Of a stretch of DNA of 64,000 bases, positions 37,476 through 49,447 are shown in pieces. The stretch lies in contig JAVUNC010000004.1 of NCBI GenBank assembly GCA_032173965.1, positions 18,639,001 through 18,703,000 of the forward strand. The letters are read 5' to 3'. The stretch is from Sitta carolinensis. Lineage: Eukaryota > Chordata > Aves > Passeriformes > Sittidae. The position numbers and the translations under genes are program-made. The notes under the pieces were generated by a model, which was not told the DNA's origin, searched no databases, and saw only the letters and a list, made by a program, of their open reading frames with translations. The stretch's first letter is position 1. The number at the start of each line of letters is the position of its first letter.

Positions 37476-40400
37476 GGAATCCTTTATAACAGGTTTTAGT
37501 AAGATATTTTAGGAATATAAAAATTAAATACTTAATTTCAAATCCCTTTTCAAAATTTTGATTACTATTTGCAACCAATCTATTCAATCTTTTAAAATAT
37601 CCAAACAGATGAAATCATTAATTGTGGCTAGAGAATGATAAACAAAGACCCAAACTCAAACCTTTGGAAGTCAATTGGCCCAAGTACTTGAACAGACTGG
37701 TACTGCTAGGAGAAAGATGACCACCAAGCATTTTCTTGTAGACTTTTCAATCACAAAAGGGGTCAGTGTGAAAAGAAGTATAGAAGACTCTTTGAAATAT
37801 TTTTACCTGGGAGACAGGGACGTAAGAAAATGTCGCCAAGCAAAGCCTTATGTGGCACTGCCAGAAGCTGCCCTGCAATGGTTGCAACCTTCCCACAGGC
37901 CACCCCAAGCCATCTGTGTCCAGCCTGAGGAGAGGGACACACACATGAGGATTCACACCTTAGAGTGCCTGTGGAACTCTGTGGGACAGTCCCAGCCCCA
38001 GCAAGCTGTAAGGAGCAGCAGGGGCTCATGTGGTGCTGGAGAGTGCTCATCTCCAGTGGGAGACGAAAATGTGTATCTTGCAAAGGGGGAACCATCATTC
38101 TCAGAATATTAGGTGCACAGGTAACTTCAGAGGTTCACAAAGGGGGCCCACAAAGTATGCACATCATTCGGTTTGGGTGTGTTGGGGTAGGATTAGAATG
38201 TTTTGGATTTTTTTTTTATAGGATAGCATCTATTTACACTTTGTACGTGTCTAGAATATTGACTTATCTGATGTACTGATGATAATGATTCTAAGTTATT
38301 GATAATCAGTAATTTCTGTAATATCAGCAAAACAAGAAATTTCTTTGATCCAGATTTCATTCAATCCACAGTACTGGAGCAGTTTTCCTTGTTCTCCTTC
38401 ACCTTCTGTCACCATAGACACTGTGAGTGTTCAAGATGTTGTTTCAGGATCAAGCTCCTCAGCACAGAGGTGCTGCTCTGGACATCAGTTCCCCCATGAG
38501 GAGAACATCTTACTAGAATTGCACATTCCTTTGCAGAGTTTCAATATGAGTGAATCACCATTTTCTAATGAAAGAGTTCAGCCAAAGGACTCATAATCTG
38601 CTTGACATTTTGTTTAGTTCAGCCATACATCAGCAATATCACTGCTTTTACAAAGTAACTTGAGATGTTTTTTACCAAACTAGCATTATCTAAAATATTT
38701 TAGGCTGCAGGCCTTTTGTGTGTAGGTTGAATAAACCAGGCAATTACTTAGTTGCTTATATTCAAGTATTTTTCCAAGAATGTGCTTGATTTCTGCTCTG
38801 TGCGGCATCGCTGAAGGTTCCCTAGGGATTTGTTCTCATTGCAGATCTCATGCTTATATCACAAGCTTGTTTTCCTCCCTATTTCTTACATAAAGAAAAT
38901 CAGAAGTGCAAAACACAGAACTTGTGTATTCCAAAAGAAGTAGAGAAGAAAAGAAAATGTAGTTATCACTCAACTCTTTGTATTAATCAGAAATAACTGT
39001 GAATTTACAACTGTGATGAGAGTGAGCACAAAGCCATATGCTGCGACAGTGAGCAATGAGATGTCACCTTCTTGAAACATGATGTTATAACCAGTAGTTA
39101 AATGCTAAATTTACCTGAGTTTTCATTTGCATTCTTTATAGAATTTATTCATATAACTCAATTCCAGTACTAATCTCCACAAGATTTTGCTAACAGCAGT
39201 TCAATTAATTAAAATATATCTTACTTTCTCAATAAAGTCATACAGCTTTCTAATAGACATTGAATAAAATTAATGGAATAACTTTGACAGTTTGACAGGT
39301 GCTTTTCAAACACTGCAGCACTGCTTTGCTACATGGACTTTAATGTTTTTGTATTCAGGGGATGCAAATGTCTAATACAGCTTAGCAAATGTCAGCATTA
39401 ATAAGTTACTTATTCAATATCAATAATCAAAAATATTTCTTTTCTCACCCACAAATTTTTATTCTGGCATTTATTCTGGCATTACAGACCCCTGTTAATG
39501 TAACACAGCAGGGACAAAATGTCCAGCTCTTTCCCCTCCAGGTGAGAGCAGGCCTCTGTGTTGCCTAGCTCCACATCTCACCATTTTTCACTCATGCATT
39601 TTTGGCTCCACAACTATAAAAAGAGCAAAAACAACCCCAAAAGCTGGTAGTTAAGGTATCTCCTTGGAGGGATGAGCTGAGATCCTGCAAGAAAAGAGAT
39701 TCACACCCAGTGGTCCTGTGCTGACTTCTTTGCTATATCTTTTAAAAGACACCATGAGTTCAGATTGCCAGTGGATGTAGGCATTTTCAATTAAGAACAG
39801 AACATGTAAGTACTTAGTGTAATTTTACTTTGCAGCTCTCCAGAAGCCTGCAGAGCTTTTCTCAGAGCTCCGGAGCTCAGCCTTTCTGTGTGGACTGCAG
39901 AAAGAATTTAAGCATGTCCTATCAGAATAGCAGATTATATTTGCTCACTGGTGCTTTGCATCCAGTATTCAGATCCTTTTGCACCAAAACTAGGCATCTC
40001 AGTCACATTAACTCCCTGGTCCACTTTCTACCATTGTATCTGTATTTCATTAGCATGTCTCTCCTGTGAAAATGAAAATGTGACCTTTCTTTTCAATGGG
40101 GATGAGATGCCTGGTAATTTGCTGATGGAAATTAAAGATTTCAGGTCTGCTCTCTCGAATTGACAGGTCACAACTTCCAAAGTCTTTTCTTTTGTTCAGG
40201 ATCATTGTATTGCAACTGCCTCCTAGAAATTTGCAAGCAAAATCTTCTGGTAATGTTTTTTTTATACAATTCCTCTTCACAAAGGAATATTAAGAACAAG
40301 TGGCTGACAGCAAGGACTCCAAAGTTCTGCTAAATTTTCTGGCTAGAAGTAGTTGTGGGTGTGCTGTGCATTGCATATCAGAGTCAAATATGTCGAAAAA

Positions 40401-42035
40401 GCACAAAACATATTCTACCCTTTTTTTTTGTTTACAATAGTGGTGCTATGTCCGCACATTTTGATGTGGCACATGTTCAGTATATCAGGATCAGATTTGT
40501 AAGAGTAGACATTTTGATCCAGTGATAATGGTCTGAAGTTTCATGGTGAGCATATCTGATCTATAGACATTATGTTCAGCGCTCCTGCTGTGCTATGTCT
40601 AGAAATTCTGGACAAGTACTGTGCAAATATTCTGCTCTGACAAGATTTCCAGGAGTGAAAAGGGATTCTTCTTCAAAACTGAAATGTGGACTTAGACTGG
40701 GTAACACCCACTCTGCACTGCCAGTCTCTGCAGTTTCTCTAAACCATAATCATTTGACTCATGCCTGTTTACATTGTCTTCTAATGAAATTAGGCAGGCA
40801 TAAAAATGATTAAAACAGTTGCCTCCACTTCTTATATTCTTTATTTATATTTATGCAGTTCTCATGAAATTGTTGATGCATGATGTTTCAGAAAGGATTA
40901 TAGAATTGTAACCTTATTAATAGCAGTCAACAGTTTTTTTAGCCTGTAGATCATCCCAGCTGAAGCAAATCTTCATTGTCCGATTACAGATGTGACTTAC
41001 AAAAGGTTTGATAAAATATGCTTAAACTAGAAGTCAGTTCATGTAGCATTGCACAGTATTTTGACTAAAATTTTGACAGTATAACTTGAAGTCTACACTA
41101 AAATGATTACCTTACAATTCCTCAAAAGATAAGTTAATGGCTAATCATTATCCAATTGGTACATTTCAAGTGGGATTAATGAAGAATACGTCATTGACCT
41201 TTTATTGTCCTGAAGAAAACTATTGGAAATGCAAATCCATGCCAATATAGCTGTATATATTATAAAAAAAAAATGCCAGAGCCAAAAGTAATAGTAAAAG
41301 AAATAAGTTTTTCCAGAAAAAAGCTAAAATGTCTCTGAGCAGCCGCCTGAACTCATTTGTATAATAAATAGTTTAATACAACAAATTTGAGGTTATATTC
41401 TAGAGACTAATGTTAGCTTCTGATGCTACTTACAAATGGGGGAATATTTTCTGGATGGCACTGACTCAGAAAGGGAATTAGTCTGATTGTGGTAGATAAC
41501 AAACTGGACATGAACTGAAAATGTACTGCAATGCTAAGACAGCTGATGCCAATCTCTAATCTAAGCCTGGTATGTAACTAAATCAATGTCTGTAAGTACC
41601 TACACGGGAAAGTGATTTAACAGAATATGTGAAACATCAGTCTTGCAAATAAAGGCATAAAAATGTCCAAGGACTGTCAGCTAAACCTAAACAATTTCAG
41701 AATAAAATAAGGTATAAACACTTTACTGGGAATGCAATAGACATACATCTTGCAGGGTAAAGCAAAGCCTCCTTTTCCTGACCTGAAGTCACACTAAACT
41801 TAACAGTCTATCCAACTCTGTTGCTCAGAAGTTGGGACCCGTGCAGGAAACACTGAGCGGTTTTTATGAGAATCTGGGTTATTCAGATAGAATATTATGG
41901 CACAAATGCTGTGATACCCAAGTAATACTTTATTATAAAGATGAGTTATTAAGAGTTAGGGTGAGATAGTTAATACATGTCTTGATAGACAATGATGATT
42001 TACTCTTTCTGCAAATCAATTACATAGGCACATTT
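37476..42035. other. Unique DNA, one 145-codon open frame
   Basis: No exon or repeat is recognised. A 145-codon plus-strand frame runs 37675-38112. Its product is basic and Gln/Ser-rich in the second half, with no signal peptide, domain or family motif that I recognise, and its antisense is open for 111 codons as well. AT-rich segments such as 41100-41310 hold several ATTA/TAAT cores. A short direct repeat of TTTATTCTGGCA occurs near 39465-39482. Confidence 0.55.
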
Positions 42036-42391
42036 TGAATCATAGAATGGAATTATACAATGGTTTGGATTGTAAATCATAGAAAGGCTTGGGTTGTAAA
42101 GGACCTTAAAGACCATCAAGTTCCAACCCACCTGTCACAGGCATGGACATTTTCCACTAGAACAAGTTCTGCAAAGATCCATCCTACCAGGCCTTGAACG
42201 CTCCCATGGATTCTTCCATCCACTGCTTCTCTGGGCAACCTGTTTTAGTGGCTCACCACTCTCACAGTAAAGAACTTCTAAACCTCTCCTCCTTCAGTTT
42301 AAGGTCATTCACATTTGTCTTTTCACCTTGCCAAAATTCTCTTTACATCTTTCTTGTAAGTCTTCTCTACATACTACAATGTTGCAGTGTG
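42036..42391 (-). mobile_element. CR1 LINE 3' part, interrupted by an LTR
   Basis: The plus strand opens with GAATCATAGAATGG and a second ATCATAGAAAGGCTTGGGTTG, a partly doubled CR1 tail in antisense. It continues through typical 3' end blocks: a GACCTTAAAGACCATCAAGTT block, a GGCAACCTGTTTTAGTGGCTCA block and an ACAGTAAAGAACTTC block. At about 42391 the CR1 stops inside its C-terminal ORF2 region and resumes at about 42939, because an LTR has inserted. Confidence 0.85.
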
Positions 42392-42933
42392 TGTTTCTTT
42401 TGATAATTAATAGTTTTAAAGGGTCATCCCCATTTTCCCCAAATTGGTGTGTCCCTTGGCTGGTGTCCTCCTCCGAGCTGCCCTTCATTGTTATTCCCCA
42501 CCCTCTGTTCCAGCACCTTCCCTGCCAATCCCCTGATCCTCGATAGCCCATTGGCTCATGTGATCCTTGTCACTCCCAAGTGTTCCCTCATTGGATTGTG
42601 TATTGTAACTCCACCTGTTGCTCCTTCGCCTTTCTCTACCCCATTGGTTGTCAACTTGTGTCTGCCCCTAAGACCTCCCCCATATAAGAGCCTGTGCACA
42701 CACCTGTTAGTTGATGTTCTGTCCCTATCTCCTTGAGGAGTAAACTCTCTGGAATTCATGCTGAAATTCTAATTCTTGCACGCTAATTCTTGTTCTGCTC
42801 CTCGACACTACAGTAAAGCCCATGTGCTTTACAGCAGTACCCTGTGTTGTGCTGTGTCCTGGGGCAGTTCCTCTATGACTGCTGTGTCTGGAGCTCGCCA
42901 GGGCTGATAAAAACCTGACACAGAGTTACTGCA
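42392..42933 (+). mobile_element. Solo LTR, about 540 bp, inside a CR1
   Basis: A TG...CA unit splits a CR1. The best fit starts TGTTTCTTTTG and ends GTTACTGCA with a near-perfect 5-bp duplication GTGTG/GGGTG; starting at 42390 and ending at 42920 gives CAGTG/CAGAG, equally imperfect, so the ends are good only to about 15 bp. An ATATAAG box at 42682-42688 sits after about 290 bp of U3 rich in CCATTGG-type and CCCC motifs, which fixes the plus orientation. A GAGTAAAC near 42738 may be a decayed polyadenylation signal. No internal proviral sequence is present. The family could be ERVL or ERV1-like. Confidence 0.75.
42682..42688 (+). promoter_or_regulatory. LTR TATA box ATATAAG
   Basis: CATATAAGAGCC lies where the U3 promoter box is expected, after CCAAT-like elements (CCCATTGG at 42547 and again near 42640). 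It is the likely core promoter of the LTR, still intact. Confidence 0.6.
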
Positions 42934-42938
42934 GGGTG

Positions 42939-43035
42939 TTCATAGGTCTCCTTGGAGCCTTCTCTTCCTCCAGGCTGAACAACTCCAGCTGTCAGTCATC
43001 TCTGGTTTCCTGGCTCATCACAACATTTAGTCAAA
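42939..43035 (-). mobile_element. CR1 LINE, continuation after the LTR
   Basis: CATAGGTCTCCTTGGAGCC followed by a TCTCTTCCTCCAGGCTGAAC block is the antisense of the CR1 segment that encodes a FSLEKRRLRGDL-like stretch. It joins the 42036-42391 piece across the LTR. Similarity fades near 43035. Confidence 0.75.
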
Positions 43036-44607
43036 TTTAGCAGGCTGCCCTTCACTAGTTTTTCTGTTACAGCAAGACTGAATCCCAAGTGGTGGGACTA
43101 CTGAATCTGGTCTCAGCAGCTGTGATGTCAGTGCTTATTCCATGGTGCTCAAAGATCCCTTCCATCTCTTCTGTTCAAGTTGCTTATCAGCAGCATCCCT
43201 ACTTATTTTCCTTTGAAATCTTCCCCCCATCATAACAATCTGTTTTGTCAATAATGAAGACATCACCAAGGAAAAAGGAAACTTTAGGACACATGCACAG
43301 ACAATCAACATGATCACATAAATATCTGAGAGAAAACAAAAATGAATATTCCTTTCTCCCCTGAGATAAGAATCAAAGGATTTATTCATCAGTGATTTCA
43401 GGTTCTCCCAATTTCTGAAAAAAGACTGTTGTAAACCCCAAAAGCTGTGTTTTGCATTATTTTTATCTCTAAGTGCATGGTTATGAAGTAACTTAAGCAA
43501 TTCCTTTGTGCAATTCCTGAACAGAAACACATGTGTTTAACCCCATGTCCCAACTCCAAAACTTACTTGATTAGGAAAGCCTGAATACTTTTTTGGGAGA
43601 AAATAATCATATATTTATTTTGGCATGTTGACAAATAAAACTAATTGTTTGGTGAAAAAAGTAATTACTCATCTTTGAACAAAAGTGTGGTATTGTCAGG
43701 AAAAAAAAAATATTTAAGGCAAAGGAGAATCAATGTTGCTGGGGTTTCTCTTCCCATATCATCACCTCCTTTTGAGATGGGAACTATGCTGTCCATATAT
43801 TTTTACAATGAAAGACACTGGCAACATTTAGAAAAGCTGATGCTCTTTTTCTTGGCAAAGGCTATTTGTTTTTCCTGTTGAATTTTGAATTAAGTATTAG
43901 GAAACAAATATTTCTGTGTATATCTTAATGTTTACTTCATTTCCAAGGGCCTCTTGACTCATGAACTGGCTGCCTGTGTTCAAATCTGTCATACTGGCCT
44001 AATCTGTGGTATGGTTGCTAGTGAACACAGTCTGATGGCAAAGGCTGGGAGAGGGTGAAGAAATCGATAACTTCCTCAACTAAATATAATACTTCACAGA
44101 TGTGAGAAGCATTATAAATGGTGCTGTAACACCATAATGTGGAAGAAGATGGAAACAACAAAATATGTGCATGGATTCTCTGTATTTGTTAAACCAAAGC
44201 AACAATATAGCTTTTCTATATATTGGGAGGCTGTGTTCAAAGTCTGGAAAAAATTCCCTTTTGGAATTTCAAAGACAAGTTAAAGGGGTGCACATATTTA
44301 TGACTGGTAATATTTAGGCATTGCAATAATGTACAATGAACAGTGATGAAAATGACTGGCAAAAACTTTCATATTGTGGTAAACTCAGTTTATTTCGTTG
44401 CAAATTATAGGTCAGGTCATTATTCCAAATCCTGGAAGTCTGTGCATAGAGTCCAGCTCCTCACCAAAAGGAACTGGGCTGCTTTTGTGGGCAAGTGGGT
44501 CAATATGTGTAGCATGAGGACCACCAGCCTATGGAACTGATACGGAACTTGGCATGCAGGTAGATTTTTAAAGCTGTGAAAGAATCTGAGGCAGGATCCA
44601 GAGGGTG
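43036..44607. other. Unique DNA, no gene seen
   Basis: No repeat is recognised. A 131-codon minus-strand frame at 43135-43530 is Lys/Phe-rich with a hydrophobic stretch, but it lacks any recognised family. Frames of this length are expected by chance in 64 kb of AT-rich DNA. Confidence 0.55.
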
Positions 44608-44613
44608 TTGAGA
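44608..44613. repeat. Left target-site duplication, TTGAGA
   Basis: TTGAGA occurs just before the compact LTR and exactly again just after it (44914-44919). The 6-bp size fits ERVK-type or alpharetrovirus-like integration. Confidence 0.8.
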
Positions 44614-44697
44614 TGTTACTGTGACTCAGATAGAAACACACAGTAACACACACAACAGGTGTTCAGGCAGAGAAGAAGAAAGGAAGGAAGTCTGCAG

Positions 44698-44703
44698 TTT
44701 ATT
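44698..44703 (-). promoter_or_regulatory. LTR polyadenylation signal AATAAA
   Basis: The plus strand reads TTTATT. It lies 10 bp downstream (minus sense) of the TATA box, which would place it just upstream of the start of transcription. Confidence 0.7.
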
Positions 44704-44713
44704 GTTGACCTCG

Positions 44714-44721
44714 TATATATA
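44714..44721 (-). promoter_or_regulatory. LTR TATA box TATATATA
   Basis: CTTATATATACG on the minus strand, at the right distance from the LTR end for a U3 core promoter. Confidence 0.7.
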
Positions 44722-44913
44722 AGTTTCTGGACAGTGATCAGAGATTGGACAGAGAAGTTACCACCTCTCCATCTTCACTGGTCACTTGAGAAGTCCATCA
44801 GGTGATATCTTTTCACAATGGAATGTAAACATGATTCTTGTGTATCTTACAATTCATGAGAACTGACTCTGTTATATTAAAACAAATCAGAAGGCTGATT
44901 TTCAGGGACAACA

Positions 44914-44919
44914 TTGAGA
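44914..44919. repeat. Right target-site duplication, TTGAGA
   Basis: Exact second copy of the 6-bp duplication flanking the 300-bp LTR. Confidence 0.8.
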
Positions 44920-47900
44920 GAGAACCAATGGCTTTGACTTTTAGCAGACAGTTTCCTCTGAGTTCCACATTCAGTACGAGCCACAAGTCTCATGTCTCTC
45001 TGGAGGTGTGATGAGCCCAGACTTCTTATAGTAGCTAGTTGAATAGAAAAAAAGGTGTATTGGAATTAAACTTTGTACAATTTTTTTTTTTTTTTTTTTT
45101 TTTAAGTTATGACATGATTTTAAAGCTAAGAAAACCCTATATGCACTCTGTTCCTAACAAAAGAAGTGTTCTGTTCTGGAAAACTGTAACTCAGAGAAGT
45201 CTTGAAGAGAAGTTAGTCAATGGAAGCTTTCAAGGTACTATTGTTTCAAAAATAGCTGATGTGATGGGTTAAAATTTAATAAAAGAACAATGAGTAGCAT
45301 AAGTGAAATTACTTTCTATCTATATTAAGCTTATATAGAATTTTTAAAAACTTTGAAAAAATCAAAGACATGCAAAATGTGCCACAAGAAATCAGTTGAA
45401 GACTAAAGGAAATATTTTGTGAGTATTAAAAAACATGGTTTATTTAATGGAAGAAAAGAGACAAAACTGATTTTTTGACAGAACCTTAATATCCCCAGGA
45501 GGAGAAAATATTCAGCAGAGAAAAGCAACAAGAAGTAGCAAGTGAAAACTGAAGCCAGAGAATTTGTACATAAACAAGACCCAGCTTCATTAACAACTGG
45601 GGTTGACAAGAAGTCATGGATACTTTCTCCCCTCTATTATATAATCACGACTAGTTCCCAAGCCAGGGGGCACAATCATGTCTCAAATGAGGCATTAAAT
45701 GTATTTGAAGCTTATCCTCATTTACAGACAGGGGAAGAACATGTCAGCAATCATGGAGCATATAAAGGGCAGTATCATACTGAAATTAGGACGGATAAGT
45801 GGCCAAATCCAGTCATGTCTAGGGTCCTCTCTGTTTTCTTATTTGATGTTGAGGTACAAAAAAGATCAAGTAATCTCAGACTTTGTCTAAACATAATTTT
45901 GGTGGTTTGTCATAATTCATAAGACGGGTAAATTAACTGTACAAAAATGAAAAATGTGTCAGACATGGGAAATCAGACCAGACAGTCTAATGCTTTGTAA
46001 TTTTCTCAAACCTTGTATCTTTAAGTAACTAGGCTGTGTATAACAAAATCCTCTCACTCTTAGAAAGCCATCTTTTTTTTAGATCTGGAAGAGATATAAA
46101 GATGAAATAGCACTCTTGGGAGGACTTTATGATCAAGAAAACTACTTAAACTGGCTCAACACTTGTAAAAATATATAAAAAGTGAAATAAATGCCACATC
46201 CAATCACTTAAAATTTTAAGTTACAGACAATTTACGAATTTTTAGCTGCTCTGTTGCCCTGTCCAGTTTACAGGAAGCAATAGCTGGCTTCTCAATTCAT
46301 GAGCCCTCTGCTAAGGTTATTGTGAAAAAGGAGCTCCACAAAAACTGTGGAGCAGCTGTTTTATCATTTCACATGCGTGTTACATTACCCATACCTTCAG
46401 GAATTATTCCACTTATGAATCTGCATTAGGCTACTGGAACAGCTCTTACAGCTTCTCATTAGCTCTGCCAATACTCATCTGACACTCAGGAGGTTAAGTT
46501 ATTAACTGTGAAATCCTGCTTGCTAGGAGCTGTTATTCCTGCTTACACCAGAGCCTTTTCATACTTAGAGCTCGTCTTAAATTAATAATATTCTACTTCC
46601 ACCTGTTTGTTAGGTCAAACTCCTGTGTGTCATAGGAGAAAGAATGAGGTGATTCACCTGAGATTATGCTAAATTGTCAGAAGAAAAATAATCTGCTGAT
46701 ATTGTTCAGAATTTGGTGCATGTGTTTTACTGTGGAACACTAGGGAGAAGTTTATAAGGAGTTGCCTTGCCATTTCCCACACCTCCTGTCCCTACTTGTT
46801 CTACATTCTTTTTTTCACTTGGGATTATTTTTTATTTTGCAGAATAAAAGTAAAGGGTTAATAATAGTATAGAAAACAATAAAAAAAGAATTTTTTTTCT
46901 GGTCTGATCTGTGAAAATGTCAGATTTTTGCTGCTTAGATGGTAAGCAGTAAAGAATTGAAGGTTTAAAGTAAGGTTCTTTTGGTCACCTAATAAAATTT
47001 TGCAATTTGTAGCCTTTTGGAGGGAAAAGTAGATTCCCTGGATCCCATGGTACAAATTGGTATAGGTCACAAAGAAGAAAAGTTCCAACACCTAGAGAAA
47101 GTATTTGCTATACTTTAGGTAAGACTTACAGGAAAAAAATAAATGGAAATATTATAAGCAAAAGAGAGTTTAAAAATTGCTATTAAACTACAGACAAGGC
47201 CAACAGAATTTGCACATTTAGCAGAAATTCTAAATTTAATGTATATAATGAGGTATGCAGTGATGCTGTATAATTACAAGGATTTTAGGTGATGGAGGAT
47301 AGATATAGTCAACCAGACTGAAAGATATTTTTGTATAATATTGCCCTCTATGGATAAGATATTTCCAGAAACTTAAATGGTATTGAAGAAATATATTACT
47401 TTTCCTGTTCTCCTGCTTAGAACAATGAACAAGGAAAAGTTGTTGGGGATTGTGCTCACACAAGTTGATTAGTTATTTCAAGTAAGAACTTGGGAGTGAG
47501 CTGACATTTAGATGGTCACTGGACCAGGATGCTGGCACAGTGAGACAGATAATTTGTCTGACATCACATACCTGTTGTGACAAAAGGAAGAAGGAAGGAG
47601 ATTTGGACTTGAAACATAGCATGTGACATAACTCAGGATTTAAGTGGTGGATTGTTATTTTATTTGTAGGACTTACGTAAACTAAATACTTCTTATATTT
47701 TATAGAATAAGAAAGAGTTATCACAGACTATAAAATTATTATATAATTAAAAAGTGCACAAGTAAGCCTATAAAATACAAACAAATGAGGCAGCCTAAGG
47801 AAAAGAACAGATGAAGAAGCTAACATCATTATTCATTAATCAGAAAATAAGCAAGAAAATAAGTTTTTGTATTGCAAATTGGAAATAAATTTGCCACATC

Positions 47901-48254
47901 TGCAGACAAATATAAATTCAAGCTCACGGTGATTTAACATCTGATAAAATAGAAACTTTTCCTCAAGATATTTTATCCTTACTGTAGATGGTGCTGTAGC
48001 ATAAAGTATGCATTGTACTCTGACTCCTGATTTTAAACGACTTAGCTATGACCAACATAAAAGTCACTCTGTGCATGGGATTGAGTCACAAATTGTTTTG
48101 AGGAATCATGTAAACATGTTGCAATTTATGCATGGTCTTATTTAAGCAAGTGTTTATTAAAAAAATAATCCAAAACAAAACAAAATACTGAATTATTTTC
48201 TATATTATTAATATGCTGGTGTATTACAGCATATTAATTTAAAAAAATCTTTAC
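44920..48254. other. Unique AT-rich DNA, no gene seen
   Basis: No repeat family is recognised. A T23 run lies at 45081-45103. A 126-codon plus-strand frame (45542-45922) has no recognised product. Its predicted protein lacks a signal peptide or domain, and its codons show no clear bias. Confidence 0.55.
45081..45103. repeat. Poly-T tract, 23 T
   Basis: An uninterrupted run of 23 T. If read on the minus strand it is a poly-A, but no retroposed gene body adjoins it. Confidence 0.95.
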
Positions 48255-48452
48255 TGAAAGGGGTGTCAAGCACTGGAACAGGCTGCCCAGAGGAGTGTTT
48301 GATTCACTATCCCTAGAAATATTTAAAAAGCATGTAGATATGGCACTTGGGGCCATAGTTTAGTGTGGGTTTGGCAGTACTGGGTTAATGGTTGGACTCA
48401 ATTTCCTTAGAAGATTTTTCTACTCTGAAAGATTCTATGAATCTATGATATG
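48255..48452 (+). mobile_element. CR1 LINE 3' end
   Basis: The plus strand runs GTCAAGCACTGGAACAGGCTG, then a CCCAGAGGAGTGTTTGATTC block, an ATGGCACTTGGGGCCATAG block, a GGTTGGACTCAATTTCC block, and ends in GATTCTATGAATCTATGATA. That tail is the characteristic CR1 3' end. Only the last ORF2 codons and the 3' untranslated region are present. The tail lies 0.6 kb from the tail of an oppositely oriented copy at 49044. Confidence 0.9.
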
Positions 48453-49043
48453 CTGTGCCATATCAAGGTTTAGAGATATGTGTGGGATATATTTGTTGAT
48501 AAGGATAAATCTATTTTTCTTTGTTTTATACTGATTTCTTTCTTCATTGAGAACCAATGTGAATTAATTTTCTATATGCAGGACAAACACAGAGTGATGG
48601 CAAAAATCAAGTTCAAGGAATATGTCAAAAGAAATTTTTATTCCAAAGAGGTGTGAAAACCCACCCAGTTATGATGCAAACTAGGGCTGACCTCAGAGGC
48701 AGGACGGATCCCAGGAGAGTAATTGGTGCAGAGGAGGGCAGGTGTTGTCCTTTTCCCTGGAGGCACCAGTCCCCTTATCTAAAAGGTTATTGAGGAATTC
48801 ATGTTTTTATTGCATATTGTCTGTGCTACCTGTTTTGGAATAAAAACACTTTTGTTTCTTTTCAGGTTACAAGTGCTGCAACTCTACTTTCCAGATCTGT
48901 GCTTGACAGATGTCTGTGTGATGGAGGAGCTTTCAGAAGCTGAAGAGTCCATGGGATAAGGACCTTAGTAGAATGACCAGCAGCATGTGCACAAAGGATG
49001 GGTCTTCAGAGACACCAAAAACTCAGTCTGACTTTTCATTTCA
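48453..49043. other. Unique spacer between two CR1 tails
   Basis: No gene or repeat is recognised. The segment at 48680-48790 is slightly GC-richer than its surroundings. It separates the tails of two CR1 copies inserted in opposite orientations. Confidence 0.6.
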
Positions 49044-49447
49044 AAGAATCACAGAATAGCTAAGGTTTAAAAAGATCATAGAGGGTCACTTCCTCAAGCA
49101 GGACCATCCCAGAGCACATGGCACAGGACTGTGTCCAGACTGTTCTAAATATCTCCAGGGATGGAGACTCCACAGCCACCCTGGGCAATCTGATCCAGTG
49201 CTCAGTCACCTGCACAATAAAGTTCTTCCTCAGGTTCAGGTGGAGCTTCCTGTGCATCAGTTTCTGTTCGTTGCCTCTTGTCCTATTGCTTGGCACCACC
49301 AAGAGCCTGGTCCATCCTCTTGACACCCTCCCTTCAGATACTGACAGATATTGATGAGGTCCCCTCTCAGTCATCTCTTCTCAAGGCTGAACTGGCCCAG
49401 CTCCCTCAGCCTTTCCTCACAAGAGACATGCTTCTGTCTCTTAATCC
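49044..49447 (-). mobile_element. CR1 LINE 3' end, about 400 bp
   Basis: The plus strand starts AAGAATCACAGAATAGCTAAGG, the antisense CR1 tail, and continues into the C-terminus of ORF2. The minus-strand frame 49374-49060 retains a long intact stretch with SNRTRGNEQKL-like and VESPSLEIFRTVW-like motifs typical of the CR1 C-terminus. It is 5'-truncated near 49447. The same subfamily appears at 59230-60280: the two predicted protein segments are almost identical over some 75 residues, so this subfamily was active in the same period. Confidence 0.9.

Larger units (their letters stand above)
44614..44913 (-). mobile_element. Compact 300-bp solo LTR, ERVK/alpha-like
   Basis: On the minus strand it starts TGTTGTCCCTGA and ends GAGTCACAGTAACA, with a perfect 6-bp flanking duplication TTGAGA. 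A TATATATA box (44721-44714) is followed only 10 bp later by AATAAA (44703-44698). This arrangement, with the polyadenylation signal at the U3/R edge, is known from avian leukosis-type LTRs. About 85 bp of R-U5 follows and about 190 bp of U3 precedes. No proviral interior is present. Class II ERV is the best assignment; the exact family is not determined. Confidence 0.8.

Noticed and set aside
43135..43530. 131-codon minus-strand frame
   Set aside because: The length is expected a few times by chance in 64 kb of AT-rich sequence, and no domain or family is recognisable.
45081..45103. T23 run as the tail of a processed pseudogene on the minus strand
   Set aside because: No gene-like sequence lies on the side where the retroposed body should be.
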